A stretch of 64,000 bases of DNA from Plectonema radiosum NIES-515 (GTDB lineage: Bacteria; Cyanobacteriota; Cyanobacteriia; Cyanobacteriales; Nostocaceae): positions 51,855 to 115,854 of the forward strand of contig NZ_JAOWRF010000250.1 of NCBI RefSeq assembly GCF_025753815.1, given 5' to 3'. Below are positions 16,813 through 24,751 of the stretch, one piece after another. Below the pieces are notes generated by a model. It did no database searches, was not told where the DNA came from, and was given only the letters and a program-made list of their open reading frames with translations. The translations under genes were made by a program, and so were the position numbers. Position 1 is the stretch's first letter. Each line of letters opens with the position of its first letter.

Positions 16813-18830
16813 GTGGCATCATGGGAATTTACTATTTAGGCGATCGCTCTGTAGACCGGGAAGACCTGGGAATGATGGTGGAAACCCTCGCACACCGAGG
16901 ACCGGATGATGCAGACATCTGGATAGATGGGGCGATCGGTTTTGGGCATCGGATGCTGTGGACTACTCCTGAATCCTTGCTAGAAAAGTTACCTTTTACT
17001 AACTCCACTGGCGATTTGATTATTACGTCAGATGCTCGCATAGATAACCGTGATGAACTTATCAGTGTGTTACAATTAGAGAAGTGTGCAACTGACAAAA
17101 TTACGGATAGCCAGTTGATATTGGCAGCTTATGAAAAGTGGCGGGAGTATTGTCCAGAACATCTTTTAGGTGATTTTGCCTTTACCATCTGGGACAAACG
17201 CCAGCAATCTCTGTTTTGTGCTAGAGACCATCTCGGAGTCAAGCCTTTCTATTACTACCACCAACCAGGTAAAGCCTTTATATTTGCCTCAGAAATAAAA
17301 GCGCTACTATGTTTGCAACAAGTTCCGCGTCAACTCAACGAAGTGAGAATCGCCGATTACTTGACGTTGACGATGGAAGACAGAGCCATCACTAGTTATC
17401 AAGATATTCTGCGGCTTCCCCCGGCTCACAGTATGGTTATCAGTCAGTCAGGAATGGAGATAAAGTCTTACTGGGAACTCGACCTCCATCGTGAGATTAA
17501 AATGGATTCTGATGAGGCTTATGCAGAGAAGTTTCGGGAAATTTTTACCGAGGCAGTACGTTGCCGCTTACGTAGTGCCTTCCCCATTGCCAGCCAGTTG
17601 AGCGGTGGATTAGATTCTTCGGCTGTTACCTGTGTAGCGCGGGATTTACTTGCAAAAGAAAATAAATATTTACTACACACAATCTCCACTATTTTTGATA
17701 TAATTACTGAGTGTGACGAGCGCCCTTTTATGAATGCGGTGCTAGAACAGGGAGGATTCATTCCCCATTACGTCCACGGTGACAAGTTTGGTCCGTTATC
17801 TAACCTGGATAGCATTTTCCGGTACGAAGATGAAGGTCTTTTGGGTCCGAGTCATTTTTATCCTTGGATTGTAAACCGCGCTGTTAAAGAACTAGGACTG
17901 CGGATTTCTCTAGATGGTTTTGATGGGGACACTACAGTTTGCCACGGTGGAAGTAGGCTTACCGAATTAGCACGTCAGGGAAATTGGAAAACATGTATAC
18001 AGGAAGTTAAAGCATTTTCACCACACTTTAATGTTTTACCTTACGCTGCTTTTCGGAGTTATGGACTGCCATACCTGAAGGATTTGGCTCTTAAGTTCCG
18101 TTGGATAGCATTCTTCGAGGGAGTAAGGCTAATCCACAAACATTTTGGTATTTCGCGCAAACTGTTGATCGTAAATCACGGAATTAAACCTGTTGTAGAA
18201 CAACTACGGCAACTTTGGCAGCGCAAACAAATAAAAGTTGCAAATCCTTTTGTTTCCAAGACTCCCCTTGTCAAAGGTAAGTTTGCAAAACGTGTTGGTT
18301 TAGATGAGCGAATCCAGAAGTTTGGTGCATCGAGTCAAGAACCCCTCACCGCAAAAGAACAACATTGGCGAGGTCTTACTCAAGGTGTATTGCCCTATAC
18401 CTTAGAACGAGCGGATCAATATGCGGCAATGTTTTCTTTAGAAGCGCGTCATCCATTCATGGATAAGCGACTAATTGAATTTTGTCTAGCATTGCCTGCC
18501 GATCAGAAGTTATACCAAGGATGGGGAAGGATGGTGATGCGTCGTGGCTTAGAAGGAATTCTACCGGAAAAAGTTCAATGGCGTGGGGGAAAAGCAGATT
18601 TATCAGCCAATTTCGACGATGGACTGTTGAATCGCGATCGCCAAATTCTGGATGAAGTGATGTCTAATCAGATTGGATACTTGGAAAAGTACATTGATTC
18701 AGATTTCCTCCAAGCAGCTTATCAACGATTGATATCAACACCAAACGAAGTCAGAGATGAGGATATTACACCAATTTGGCAGGCAGTTACTTTAGCTTTG
18801 TGGTTCGACTACAAGCAAATAACGCGGTAA
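16809..18830 (+). CDS. Lasso peptide macrolactam synthetase C (asparagine-synthetase-like)
   Basis: It activates an Asp or Glu side chain of the core peptide with ATP and joins it to the new N-terminal amine. The 673-residue protein has an asparagine synthetase B layout. The N-terminal glutaminase-like domain (about 1-190, with LAHRGPDDADIW and GDFAFTIWD) lacks the nucleophilic Cys2, having Ser there, as expected for a cyclase that does not use glutamine. The synthetase domain carries the pyrophosphate loop SGGLDSS (265-271), LDGFDGDTTVCHGGS and SLEARHPFMDKRLIEF. It overlaps B2 by four bases and is followed, about 140 bp on, by two precursor genes. It is intact and of normal length. Confidence 0.93.
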   Translation: MSGIMGIYYLGDRSVDREDLGMMVETLAHRGPDDADIWIDGAIGFGHRMLWTTPESLLEKLPFTNSTGDLIITSDARIDNRDELISVLQLEKCATDKITDSQLILAAYEKWREYCPEHLLGDFAFTIWDKRQQSLFCARDHLGVKPFYYYHQPGKAFIFASEIKALLCLQQVPRQLNEVRIADYLTLTMEDRAITSYQDILRLPPAHSMVISQSGMEIKSYWELDLHREIKMDSDEAYAEKFREIFTEAVRCRLRSAFPIASQLSGGLDSSAVTCVARDLLAKENKYLLHTISTIFDIITECDERPFMNAVLEQGGFIPHYVHGDKFGPLSNLDSIFRYEDEGLLGPSHFYPWIVNRAVKELGLRISLDGFDGDTTVCHGGSRLTELARQGNWKTCIQEVKAFSPHFNVLPYAAFRSYGLPYLKDLALKFRWIAFFEGVRLIHKHFGISRKLLIVNHGIKPVVEQLRQLWQRKQIKVANPFVSKTPLVKGKFAKRVGLDERIQKFGASSQEPLTAKEQHWRGLTQGVLPYTLERADQYAAMFSLEARHPFMDKRLIEFCLALPADQKLYQGWGRMVMRRGLEGILPEKVQWRGGKADLSANFDDGLLNRDRQILDEVMSNQIGYLEKYIDSDFLQAAYQRLISTPNEVRDEDITPIWQAVTLALWFDYKQITR

Positions 18831-18968
18831 CTTCAGTAGTATTGGCAGGTTCTGGCTGGTAATATTGTCTGTCGTATTTACGACAACCATGCCACACCGT
18901 AAGTCCAATTATGGGGCACTACCTTCAACAACTAGTAAATCAACAGACTCAAAACAAGGAAATAGATC

Positions 18969-19184
18969 ATGAAAAGTTCTTACACCGTTCCTAAGCTGAC
19001 TGTTCACGGTAATGTTACTGAGATTACACAAATTCTTGGTCCAACCTCAAGGAGAGATTTTGTGTTTTTAAACGGCAATCCTAGTGATGACGCTGCTGCC
19101 TCTCCTGACCAAGGTTCACGAGATGTTTGCTTAGGAAGTCTAGATCCTGCTCAACCACCAGCTAATTGCGATCCTAGGTTCTAG
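18969..19184 (+). CDS. Lasso-type RiPP precursor peptide 1
   Basis: The 71-residue precursor has a leader with the class motif YxxPxLxxxGxxxxxT (YTVPKLTVHGNVTEIT, residues 5-20), which B1 proteins recognise. A good ribosome site (CAAGGAAATAGATC) precedes the ATG. The likely core begins at Gly24 (GPTSRRDFVFLNGN), where Asp30 is position 7 and could close a seven-residue ring. The remaining tail, to residue 71, is unusually long for a lasso peptide and holds two cysteines in DVCLGSLDPAQPPANC. The leader is almost identical to that of precursor 2, while the region after FVFLNGN diverges apart from an SRD motif. The cleavage site and ring are inference; a cut at another residue is possible. Confidence 0.85.
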   Translation: MKSSYTVPKLTVHGNVTEITQILGPTSRRDFVFLNGNPSDDAAASPDQGSRDVCLGSLDPAQPPANCDPRF

Positions 19185-19221
19185 TATTCATGAAGTCTGC
19201 ATTTAGCGCATAGCACCTGCT

Positions 19222-19408
19222 CTAAGAGGATGTTTGAAAAGGGTCTCTTTGTGTCATGTTTAATGCAGCGAAGCGAAATAAAACATCGCAGTATGTGTCC
19301 GAAACACCTGATTCTACCCTTCAGGAACGCTAAAGCGCGAAGGTTACGCTTCGCTTCACTCAGAATGACATTTTTATTCGTTCTCGGACTTTTCAAACAA
19401 CCTCTAAG
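19222..19408. repeat. MITE-like element between the two precursor genes, family F
   Basis: CTAAGAGGATGTTTGAAAAG (19222-19241) and its near-perfect inverted copy (19389-19408) bound a 187-bp element. The interior is rich in AGCGAAGCG/CGCTTCGCT palindromes. It has no counterpart in the second precursor module, so it inserted after the duplication or was lost from copy 2. Confidence 0.75.
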
Positions 19409-19560
19409 AAACTAGTGGTTCATCTCATTATTTCTGATGGCTCAATAAATTCTGACTCAGGAATTTAGTTTTTGATTTGAGTGCTTAACCACTCAAATCA
19501 AATTCCTCAAAATTAATGATGCAAAACACTAATAGCAGTCTGCTCGGTAGAGTGTGAAAA

Positions 19561-19682
19561 GTTAGATTATCGACTTATTAATAAGTCGGGAATCTAACCC
19601 AAACTAATTCTCATGTGGGGTCTATAATCCCTATCAACTAATGCATAAAGTATCAGCTTTTTGCATTAGTTGTAAAAAACGT
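19561..19682 (+). other. Two hairpins downstream of precursor 1
   Basis: The first hairpin spans 19561-19598 (GTTAGATT...AATCTAAC around CGACTTATTAATAAGTCG). The second has an 11-bp perfect stem, CAACTAATGCA (19635-19645) with TGCATTAGTTG (19672-19682). The first is conserved after precursor 2. Neither is followed by a clear T run, so they may stabilise the mRNA rather than terminate it. Confidence 0.5.
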
Positions 19683-19869
19683 TGTTTGGTCAACTTCAGT
19701 AAAGTAAATAGGGTTTGCTTGGGTTAAAATACTATTTAATCCCACCGAAAACCCTTGACTATTTAAGAGTTTGATTGTCCTATTGACGACAACGAATCAC
19801 ACCATAAGTCCCAGAAATACTACCTTCAACAACTAGTAAATCAACAGACTCAAAACAAGGAAATAGATC

Positions 19870-20064
19870 ATGAAAAGTTCTTACACCGTTCCTAAGCTGA
19901 CTGTTCACGGTAATGTTGTTGAGATTACACAAGTTCTTGGTAATCCGACAAGGGGAGATTTTGTATTTTTAAACGGCAACGTTATATCTAATAGTAATGA
20001 CATCGATTCGAGGGATCTAAACTGTACGGGTACGGCAGAAAACTTGAATTGCACTCAAAAATAG
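19870..20064 (+). CDS. Lasso-type RiPP precursor peptide 2
   Basis: The 64-residue paralogue of precursor 1 has the same ribosome site and a leader that differs at only two positions (YTVPKLTVHGNVVEIT). The presumed core starts at Gly24 (GNPTRGDFVFLNGN) and again has Asp at core position 7, so the ring geometry G1-D7 is shared although most ring residues differ. DFVFLNGN is identical in the two peptides. The tail has SRD and two cysteines (DLNCTGTAENLNC) and ends CTQK. The core would be 41 residues, longer than typical lasso cores of about 15-25. It may be trimmed, or the tail may carry a disulfide. The kinase gene follows 430 bp downstream. Confidence 0.85.
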   Translation: MKSSYTVPKLTVHGNVVEITQVLGNPTRGDFVFLNGNVISNSNDIDSRDLNCTGTAENLNCTQK

Positions 20065-20211
20065 TTTTAGCAGTAAAATCTTTGATTTAAAGCTGTAGAG
20101 CCTATTTAGTGAGGTAGACACAGAGGCAATACCAAATTTCTGGTTTGTCTCTGTGGCAATTCCACTCTTCTAATGCAGAAAATACCAAATTTTTTGCCTT
20201 TTTTTTTGAAA

Positions 20212-20250
20212 GTTAGATTCCCGACTTATTAAGAAGTCGAGAATCTGAAC
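20212..20250 (+). other. Hairpin downstream of precursor 2
   Basis: GTTAGATTC pairs with GAATCTGAAC, with an inner CGACTT/AAGTCG stem. It is the counterpart of the hairpin at 19561-19598. A T-rich run (20190-20207) precedes rather than follows it. The rest of 20065-20494 holds no gene. Confidence 0.5.
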
Positions 20251-20494
20251 ACCACGAATTCTCATGTGGGTTCTAGAATTACTATCACCTAATGCAGAAA
20301 ATATCAGCTTTTTTAATTAGTTGTAAAAAACTTTTTTGGGTTAGCTTTAAGAAAGTAAATAGGGTTTGCTTGGGTTTAAATATCATTTAATCTAACCTAA
20401 AATTCTTGACTATCTAAGAGCGTAATTGGATAGACACATACTTGGTAAATTTACATTAAATCTCTACTGTCATTGCACTAAATCAAGTTAAAGT

Positions 20495-21445
20495 ATGAAA
20501 TCTTATAAAGCCTACAACTTGTGCATTGCTTCGGAATTGCAACTTCCAGAATTGACGGAAACTGAGGGTGATCCAGATGTAATTGTGCGGTTTGGCAAAG
20601 TAGATAATGCAACCGCAATGCAACATGATGGTGGTCAAAATTTTCTGGGAGAAATACCAGAAGTAGCTGAGTGTTTTATTCGCAATGGACGGGAAATTAC
20701 GATCAATCCTCTAGCGGGTGTGGACGAGGCTCTTGTTCGCACTGTACTTCTAGGACCCATATTATGCGTACTGTTGCGACAAAGGGGTCTGTTAGTTCTA
20801 CATGCTAGTTGTATTAACATTAATGACAAGGGTGTAGCGTTCATGGGTGGTTCCGGTTGGGGAAAATCAACTTTGGCAACTGCTTTTCACAATCGCGGAT
20901 ACGATGTTTTAACAGATGATGTACTGCCGATCCAAATTAAGACAGGTCAACCGATTGTTTTTCCCAGCTATCCCCAATTTAAACTTTGCCCCGACGCGGC
21001 AACTTCTTTAGGACACGATACTAAAAGCTTATTGCCTGTTTCGCAAAATTCATTCAAAGTAGCCTACAAACTCTCTGGTGGTTTCCAACAAACTCCCCTT
21101 CCATTACATAATATTTATGTATTGGATAAGGGAAGTGAACACAAAATTACCAGAATTGAACCTCAAGAAGCATTCGTTGAATTGGTGCGTCATACTCGCG
21201 CTATTAGCTCAATCTCTGAACATGAATTTATGGCAAATCATTTACATTTATGTAGTGAACTTATCAAAAATGTCAGATTTTCTCGCTTTACGCGCAAACC
21301 TTCTCTAGGAGATTTACCTGAGCTTGTGAAGCTAGTTGAGGATGACTTGGCAGAACTAAACGAACAAGATGAATGTTCTGCGTTAAAAGCCCCTCAGACT
21401 GGAAGTCTGGGGCTATACGAACAAAGCCCACCTGCGTGGGCTTAA
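20495..21445 (+). CDS. HPr-kinase-like serine kinase of the lasso cluster, C-terminus derived from a MITE
   Basis: The 316-residue protein resembles the HPr kinase/PEP carboxykinase-like fold. It has Walker A GGSGWGKST at 118-126, an Asp pair at 141-142 (LTDDVLPI) and LLVLHASCI before the P loop. Homologues in some lasso clusters phosphorylate the precursor, in the paeninodin case at the C-terminal Ser. The present precursors end in Phe and Lys, so the target residue is open. From about residue 295 the reading frame runs into a 198-bp palindromic element, which supplies the last 22 residues (including KAPQTGSLGLYEQSPPAWA) and the stop. The catalytic part is complete before that point, but the native tail has been replaced. 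The ATG at 20495 has no strong ribosome site. Confidence 0.82.
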   Translation: MKSYKAYNLCIASELQLPELTETEGDPDVIVRFGKVDNATAMQHDGGQNFLGEIPEVAECFIRNGREITINPLAGVDEALVRTVLLGPILCVLLRQRGLLVLHASCININDKGVAFMGGSGWGKSTLATAFHNRGYDVLTDDVLPIQIKTGQPIVFPSYPQFKLCPDAATSLGHDTKSLLPVSQNSFKVAYKLSGGFQQTPLPLHNIYVLDKGSEHKITRIEPQEAFVELVRHTRAISSISEHEFMANHLHLCSELIKNVRFSRFTRKPSLGDLPELVKLVEDDLAELNEQDECSALKAPQTGSLGLYEQSPPAWA

Positions 21446-21575
21446 ATTGTGTAGCTAGCATCACTTACATTTTCAGTATTTATACGTCGATAATGAAGAT
21501 GCGCCTTATTAGCCTGCGTGTGCCTGCTTTGTTTCTGTAGCCCCAGGCTTCCAGCCTGAGGGGCTTTTAACGCAG
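21378..21575. repeat. MITE-like element inserted in the kinase 3' end, family G
   Basis: Long terminal inverted repeats (about 38 bp with two mismatches) begin CTGCGTTAAAAGCCCCTCAG at 21378 and end with CTGAGGGGCTTTTAACGCAG at 21575. Inner palindromes (AAGCCCACCTGCGTGGGCTT) add structure. It has no coding function of its own but provides the kinase stop codon and lies 27 bp before the ABC gene. Confidence 0.85.
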
Positions 21576-21602
21576 CATCACATCATGTTCGATTGATTAT
21601 TT

Positions 21603-23474
21603 TTGAATTCACAGGGTTTTAATATCTTGATTAGCAAACTCCGTAGCGCAAACACCATATTCTTCCATTTAAGAAAAACTCTCAGTTTGGTGTGGGCAGC
21701 GTCTCGCTATTGGACTGTGGCTTGGATGATTTTGCTGTTGGTTCAAGGATTGATTCCCGCAGCTTCGATTTCCCTCACCCCACGGGCAATCAATGCTTTG
21801 GTGTCAGTAACTGGATCTGGGATTTCTGCGGCAAACGTCCAGAAGGTAATTGTGCCAGTGGGGTTGATGGCAGGCATTATGTTAGTGGGGGAGGTTTTGA
21901 ATAGTGCTGCTGAATGGATTCGCACGGCTCAGGCAGAATTGGTACAGGATTACATCACTGGTTTGATTCAAAAACAGTCAGTGGCTGTGGATTATGGCTT
22001 TTATGAATGCTCTGAGTATAACGACAAACTTGACAGAGCGCGGGAGGGTGCAAGTGGGCGATCGCTTGCTTTACTAGAAAATACTGGCAGGTTATTACAA
22101 AACACCGTTACTTTGTTTGCGATGGCTGCGATCTTGGCTCCTTATGGTTTTGGGCTACCCATCACTTTAGTAGTCAGTGCTTTTCCTGCTTTCTATGTTT
22201 TGACATATTTAAATAAAATTCAGTATCAATGGTCACAACGTACAACAACCGATCGCCGATGGCTTGCATATTATGACTACTTGCTGACAAACAATGCCAC
22301 GGCAGCGGAAGTGCGATTGTTTGATTATGCTGATTACTTCCAGTCCTCTTACCATAATCTGCGTCGGCGCCTCAGACACGAACAATTCCATCTATTGAAA
22401 CTGCAAACATTAGGTCGCTTTGTTGCTACCATAATCGCATTGATAATTTCTGGTGGAGCTATAGCCTGGATAGGACGGCAGGTATTGCTAGGAATTTTGA
22501 GTTTAGGAGATTTAGCTCTGTTTTTTCAGGCATTCAGTCAGGGACAAAGCATTGTTAGGGATCTATTAAACAACCTAGGACAAATTTATCGTAATAGCTT
22601 GTTTCTTGGTAACTTATTTGAATTCTTACAAATACAGCCCAAAATTATAGATCCGCTTAATCCTGTCCCCGTACCGTCAACACCTAAAAAGGGAATTCGT
22701 TTTCGGCAAGTCACCTTCCGCTACCCTGGTAGTGAGGAACCAGTGTTAAATAATTTTAACTTGACACTGCCAGCTGGCAAAATTGTGGCGATCGTCGGTG
22801 ATAATGGTGCTGGCAAAAGTACATTAATTAAGCTTTTATGCCGCTTTTATGACCCTCAGTCGGGAAGCATTGAACTAGACGGTATTGATTTGCGTAACTT
22901 TTCGGTGAAAGCATTCCGCAGGTTAATTACTGTTTTGTTTCAGTCACCAATTCCCTACAACACCACCGCTGGGGAAAACATTGGTTTGGGTGACATATCA
23001 GCAGCATCAAATTACTCAGAAATTCAAGCAGCTGCCAAAGCGTCAGGTATTCACGATAAGATTGACCGCTTGCCTCTAGGTTATAACGCTATGTTGGGTA
23101 AGTTGTTTCCTGAAGGAACTGATTTAAGCGGTGGTCAATGGCAACGTTTGGCATTAGCTAGGGCATTTTTTAGACGTGCCCAAATCATTATTTTAGATGA
23201 ACCAACTAGTGCTATGGACCCTTGGGCAGAACATGATTGGTTAGAGAGATTTCGCACATTAGCAAGCGATCGCACTGCGGTGGTGATTACTCACCGCTTC
23301 ACCTTAGCGATGCGAGCTGACATCATTCACGTCATGCGTGCTGGGCAAATTGTGGAGTCAGGTACTCATGATGAATTGCTGGCTCAGAGTGGTTTTTATG
23401 CCCAGTCTTGGAAAGACCAAATGGAGTCGAGTGCAAGTGCCATAGTTACTGAGCGGAACTCATTGACAAAGTAA
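21603..23474 (+). CDS. ABC exporter (fused permease and ATPase) of the lasso cluster
   Basis: The 623-residue half-transporter is expected to dimerise and export the mature peptide, conferring immunity. The transmembrane domain covers about 35-330, with several hydrophobic helices. The ATPase has Walker A GDNGAGKST (399-407), signature LSGGQ (508-512), Walker B IIILDEPTSAMDP (528-540) and the switch His in VVITHRF. The start is doubtful: no ATG occurs before residue 41, an in-frame stop lies at 21594, and the frame opens with TTG at 21603. A second TTG at 21627 has CAGGG upstream and may be better. The element ending at 21575 may have removed the original start region. The nucleotidyltransferase gene follows after 29 bp. 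Confidence 0.9.
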   Translation: MNSQGFNILISKLRSANTIFFHLRKTLSLVWAASRYWTVAWMILLLVQGLIPAASISLTPRAINALVSVTGSGISAANVQKVIVPVGLMAGIMLVGEVLNSAAEWIRTAQAELVQDYITGLIQKQSVAVDYGFYECSEYNDKLDRAREGASGRSLALLENTGRLLQNTVTLFAMAAILAPYGFGLPITLVVSAFPAFYVLTYLNKIQYQWSQRTTTDRRWLAYYDYLLTNNATAAEVRLFDYADYFQSSYHNLRRRLRHEQFHLLKLQTLGRFVATIIALIISGGAIAWIGRQVLLGILSLGDLALFFQAFSQGQSIVRDLLNNLGQIYRNSLFLGNLFEFLQIQPKIIDPLNPVPVPSTPKKGIRFRQVTFRYPGSEEPVLNNFNLTLPAGKIVAIVGDNGAGKSTLIKLLCRFYDPQSGSIELDGIDLRNFSVKAFRRLITVLFQSPIPYNTTAGENIGLGDISAASNYSEIQAAAKASGIHDKIDRLPLGYNAMLGKLFPEGTDLSGGQWQRLALARAFFRRAQIIILDEPTSAMDPWAEHDWLERFRTLASDRTAVVITHRFTLAMRADIIHVMRAGQIVESGTHDELLAQSGFYAQSWKDQMESSASAIVTERNSLTK

Positions 23475-23503
23475 AATTAATTAAATTAAATTAATTACCA
23501 AAA

Positions 23504-24751
23504 ATGCAAATTATCTCTAAACAAAACACCAGGATTTTAGAAAAAAAAATCAGTTTGGAAATAGAGTTACTTCTTGATAGCATTCGTCCACAAATTGATG
23601 ATGCTATTAGCGATCGCATTAAAGCTTTGGTTCAAGAAAATATTGACTGGCAATACCTAATCCAAACAGCATATGGACACGGTGTAATACCGCTCCTTTA
23701 CAGCAATCTCAGTAATATATGCCCAGAATTAATTCCTGCAAGTTTCCAACAGCAGCTTCAACGTAACCAGTATGCGAGAACTCAGCGCAACCTTATGTTA
23801 ACAAGCAAGCTGCTCAAGCTATTGGAGCTTTTTGAGGCGAATGAGATACCTGTGATTCCATTCAAAGGTCCTATCTTAGCTATATCAGCTTATGGCGATC
23901 TCTCACGTCGAGATTTCTTTGATTTAGATATTTTAGTTCGCAAAGAAGATTTTTTGAAGACAAAAGAACTACTGACTACTCAAGGATACCAACCATACTC
24001 TAACAATAGTGAGAAAGAGGCAGCTTACCTTAGTTCTCTCAAAGACAAACAACAAAAAGCTTACCTTCAATCCCATTGGGAACTGCATATGGTTGATGAG
24101 CGCGATCGCGTTACTATAGATCTCCATCACGGGATGTTACCAAAGCAATTCTCATTTTTGTTTGATACCGAATGGCTATGGGAGTATGCTCAACTAAAGC
24201 CTTTTGCGAATAGAATGGTTCTCAATCTTTCCCCGGAGGATTCAATCTTAATCCTCTGTTCTCAAGGGGGTAAGGACTGTTGGCAACAGTTGAACCGGAT
24301 TTGCGATATTGCTCAAGTGCTTTGTACCTGTGGTGAGATAAATTGGCAGCAGGTTTGCGATCGCGCTATTAAGTTACGTATGACGCGAATGCTCTTACTT
24401 GGTCTTTTACTAACCCATGAACTTCTGGAAGTAAAGCTTCCAAAAATCATCTTGCAGCAAATACAAGCTGACCCACTACTGAAGTCCCTCGCTTCCCAGA
24501 TTTACACGCAGCTTTTCTATCAAACTGAAAGTTTAATTCCAAACCAGAAAGTTAATAGCTCATTTTTTCACTTAAGCATGATAGAACACCCATTGGATAA
24601 AATTTGGTACTGTTTTGAGCATTTAGTTGTTCCAACAGTAGCAGACGAAGTGTTTCTGCCGCTACCTCAATTTCTATCTTTCTTGTACTACCCGCTCCGA
24701 CTTATTCGCTTAATTAGAATGTATGGACTGAAGCGAAGATTTAGAGAATGA
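23504..24751 (+). CDS. Nucleotidyltransferase-family protein of the lasso cluster
   Basis: The 415-residue protein resembles the uncharacterised nucleotidyltransferase family often found in RiPP and polysaccharide clusters. A helical N-terminal region leads to the nucleotidyltransferase core with VIPFKGPILA (about 117-126) and the paired acidic residues in RRDFFDLDILVRKEDF (Asp140 and Asp142). LHHGMLP and an Asp/Ser patch follow (LSPEDSILILCSQGGKDCW), then a helical C-terminus. Possible roles are nucleotidyl transfer to the peptide or to another cluster protein; neither is shown. It starts 29 bp after the ABC gene, so it is in the same operon. Its 3' end overlaps the convergent glycosyltransferase by 42 bp. 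Confidence 0.8.
   Translation: MQIISKQNTRILEKKISLEIELLLDSIRPQIDDAISDRIKALVQENIDWQYLIQTAYGHGVIPLLYSNLSNICPELIPASFQQQLQRNQYARTQRNLMLTSKLLKLLELFEANEIPVIPFKGPILAISAYGDLSRRDFFDLDILVRKEDFLKTKELLTTQGYQPYSNNSEKEAAYLSSLKDKQQKAYLQSHWELHMVDERDRVTIDLHHGMLPKQFSFLFDTEWLWEYAQLKPFANRMVLNLSPEDSILILCSQGGKDCWQQLNRICDIAQVLCTCGEINWQQVCDRAIKLRMTRMLLLGLLLTHELLEVKLPKIILQQIQADPLLKSLASQIYTQLFYQTESLIPNQKVNSSFFHLSMIEHPLDKIWYCFEHLVVPTVADEVFLPLPQFLSFLYYPLRLIRLIRMYGLKRRFRE

Larger units (their letters stand above)
18866..20432 (+). repeat. Tandem duplication of the lasso precursor module
   Basis: Two head-to-tail units (about 18866-19765 and 19766-20432) share upstream DNA (CACACCnTAAGTCC, ACTACCTTCAACAACTAG and the ribosome site), the first half of the precursor gene, and a long 3' region with matching hairpins and the AGTAAATAGGGTTTGCTTGG block. 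Copy 1 is longer mainly because of an inserted palindromic element at 19222-19408. The end of copy 2 again resembles the start of the unit. Confidence 0.85.

Noticed and set aside
20930..21308. Second frame inside the lasso kinase gene
   Set aside because: It overlaps conserved kinase sequence in another phase and has no leader motif or ribosome site, so it is not a hidden third precursor.
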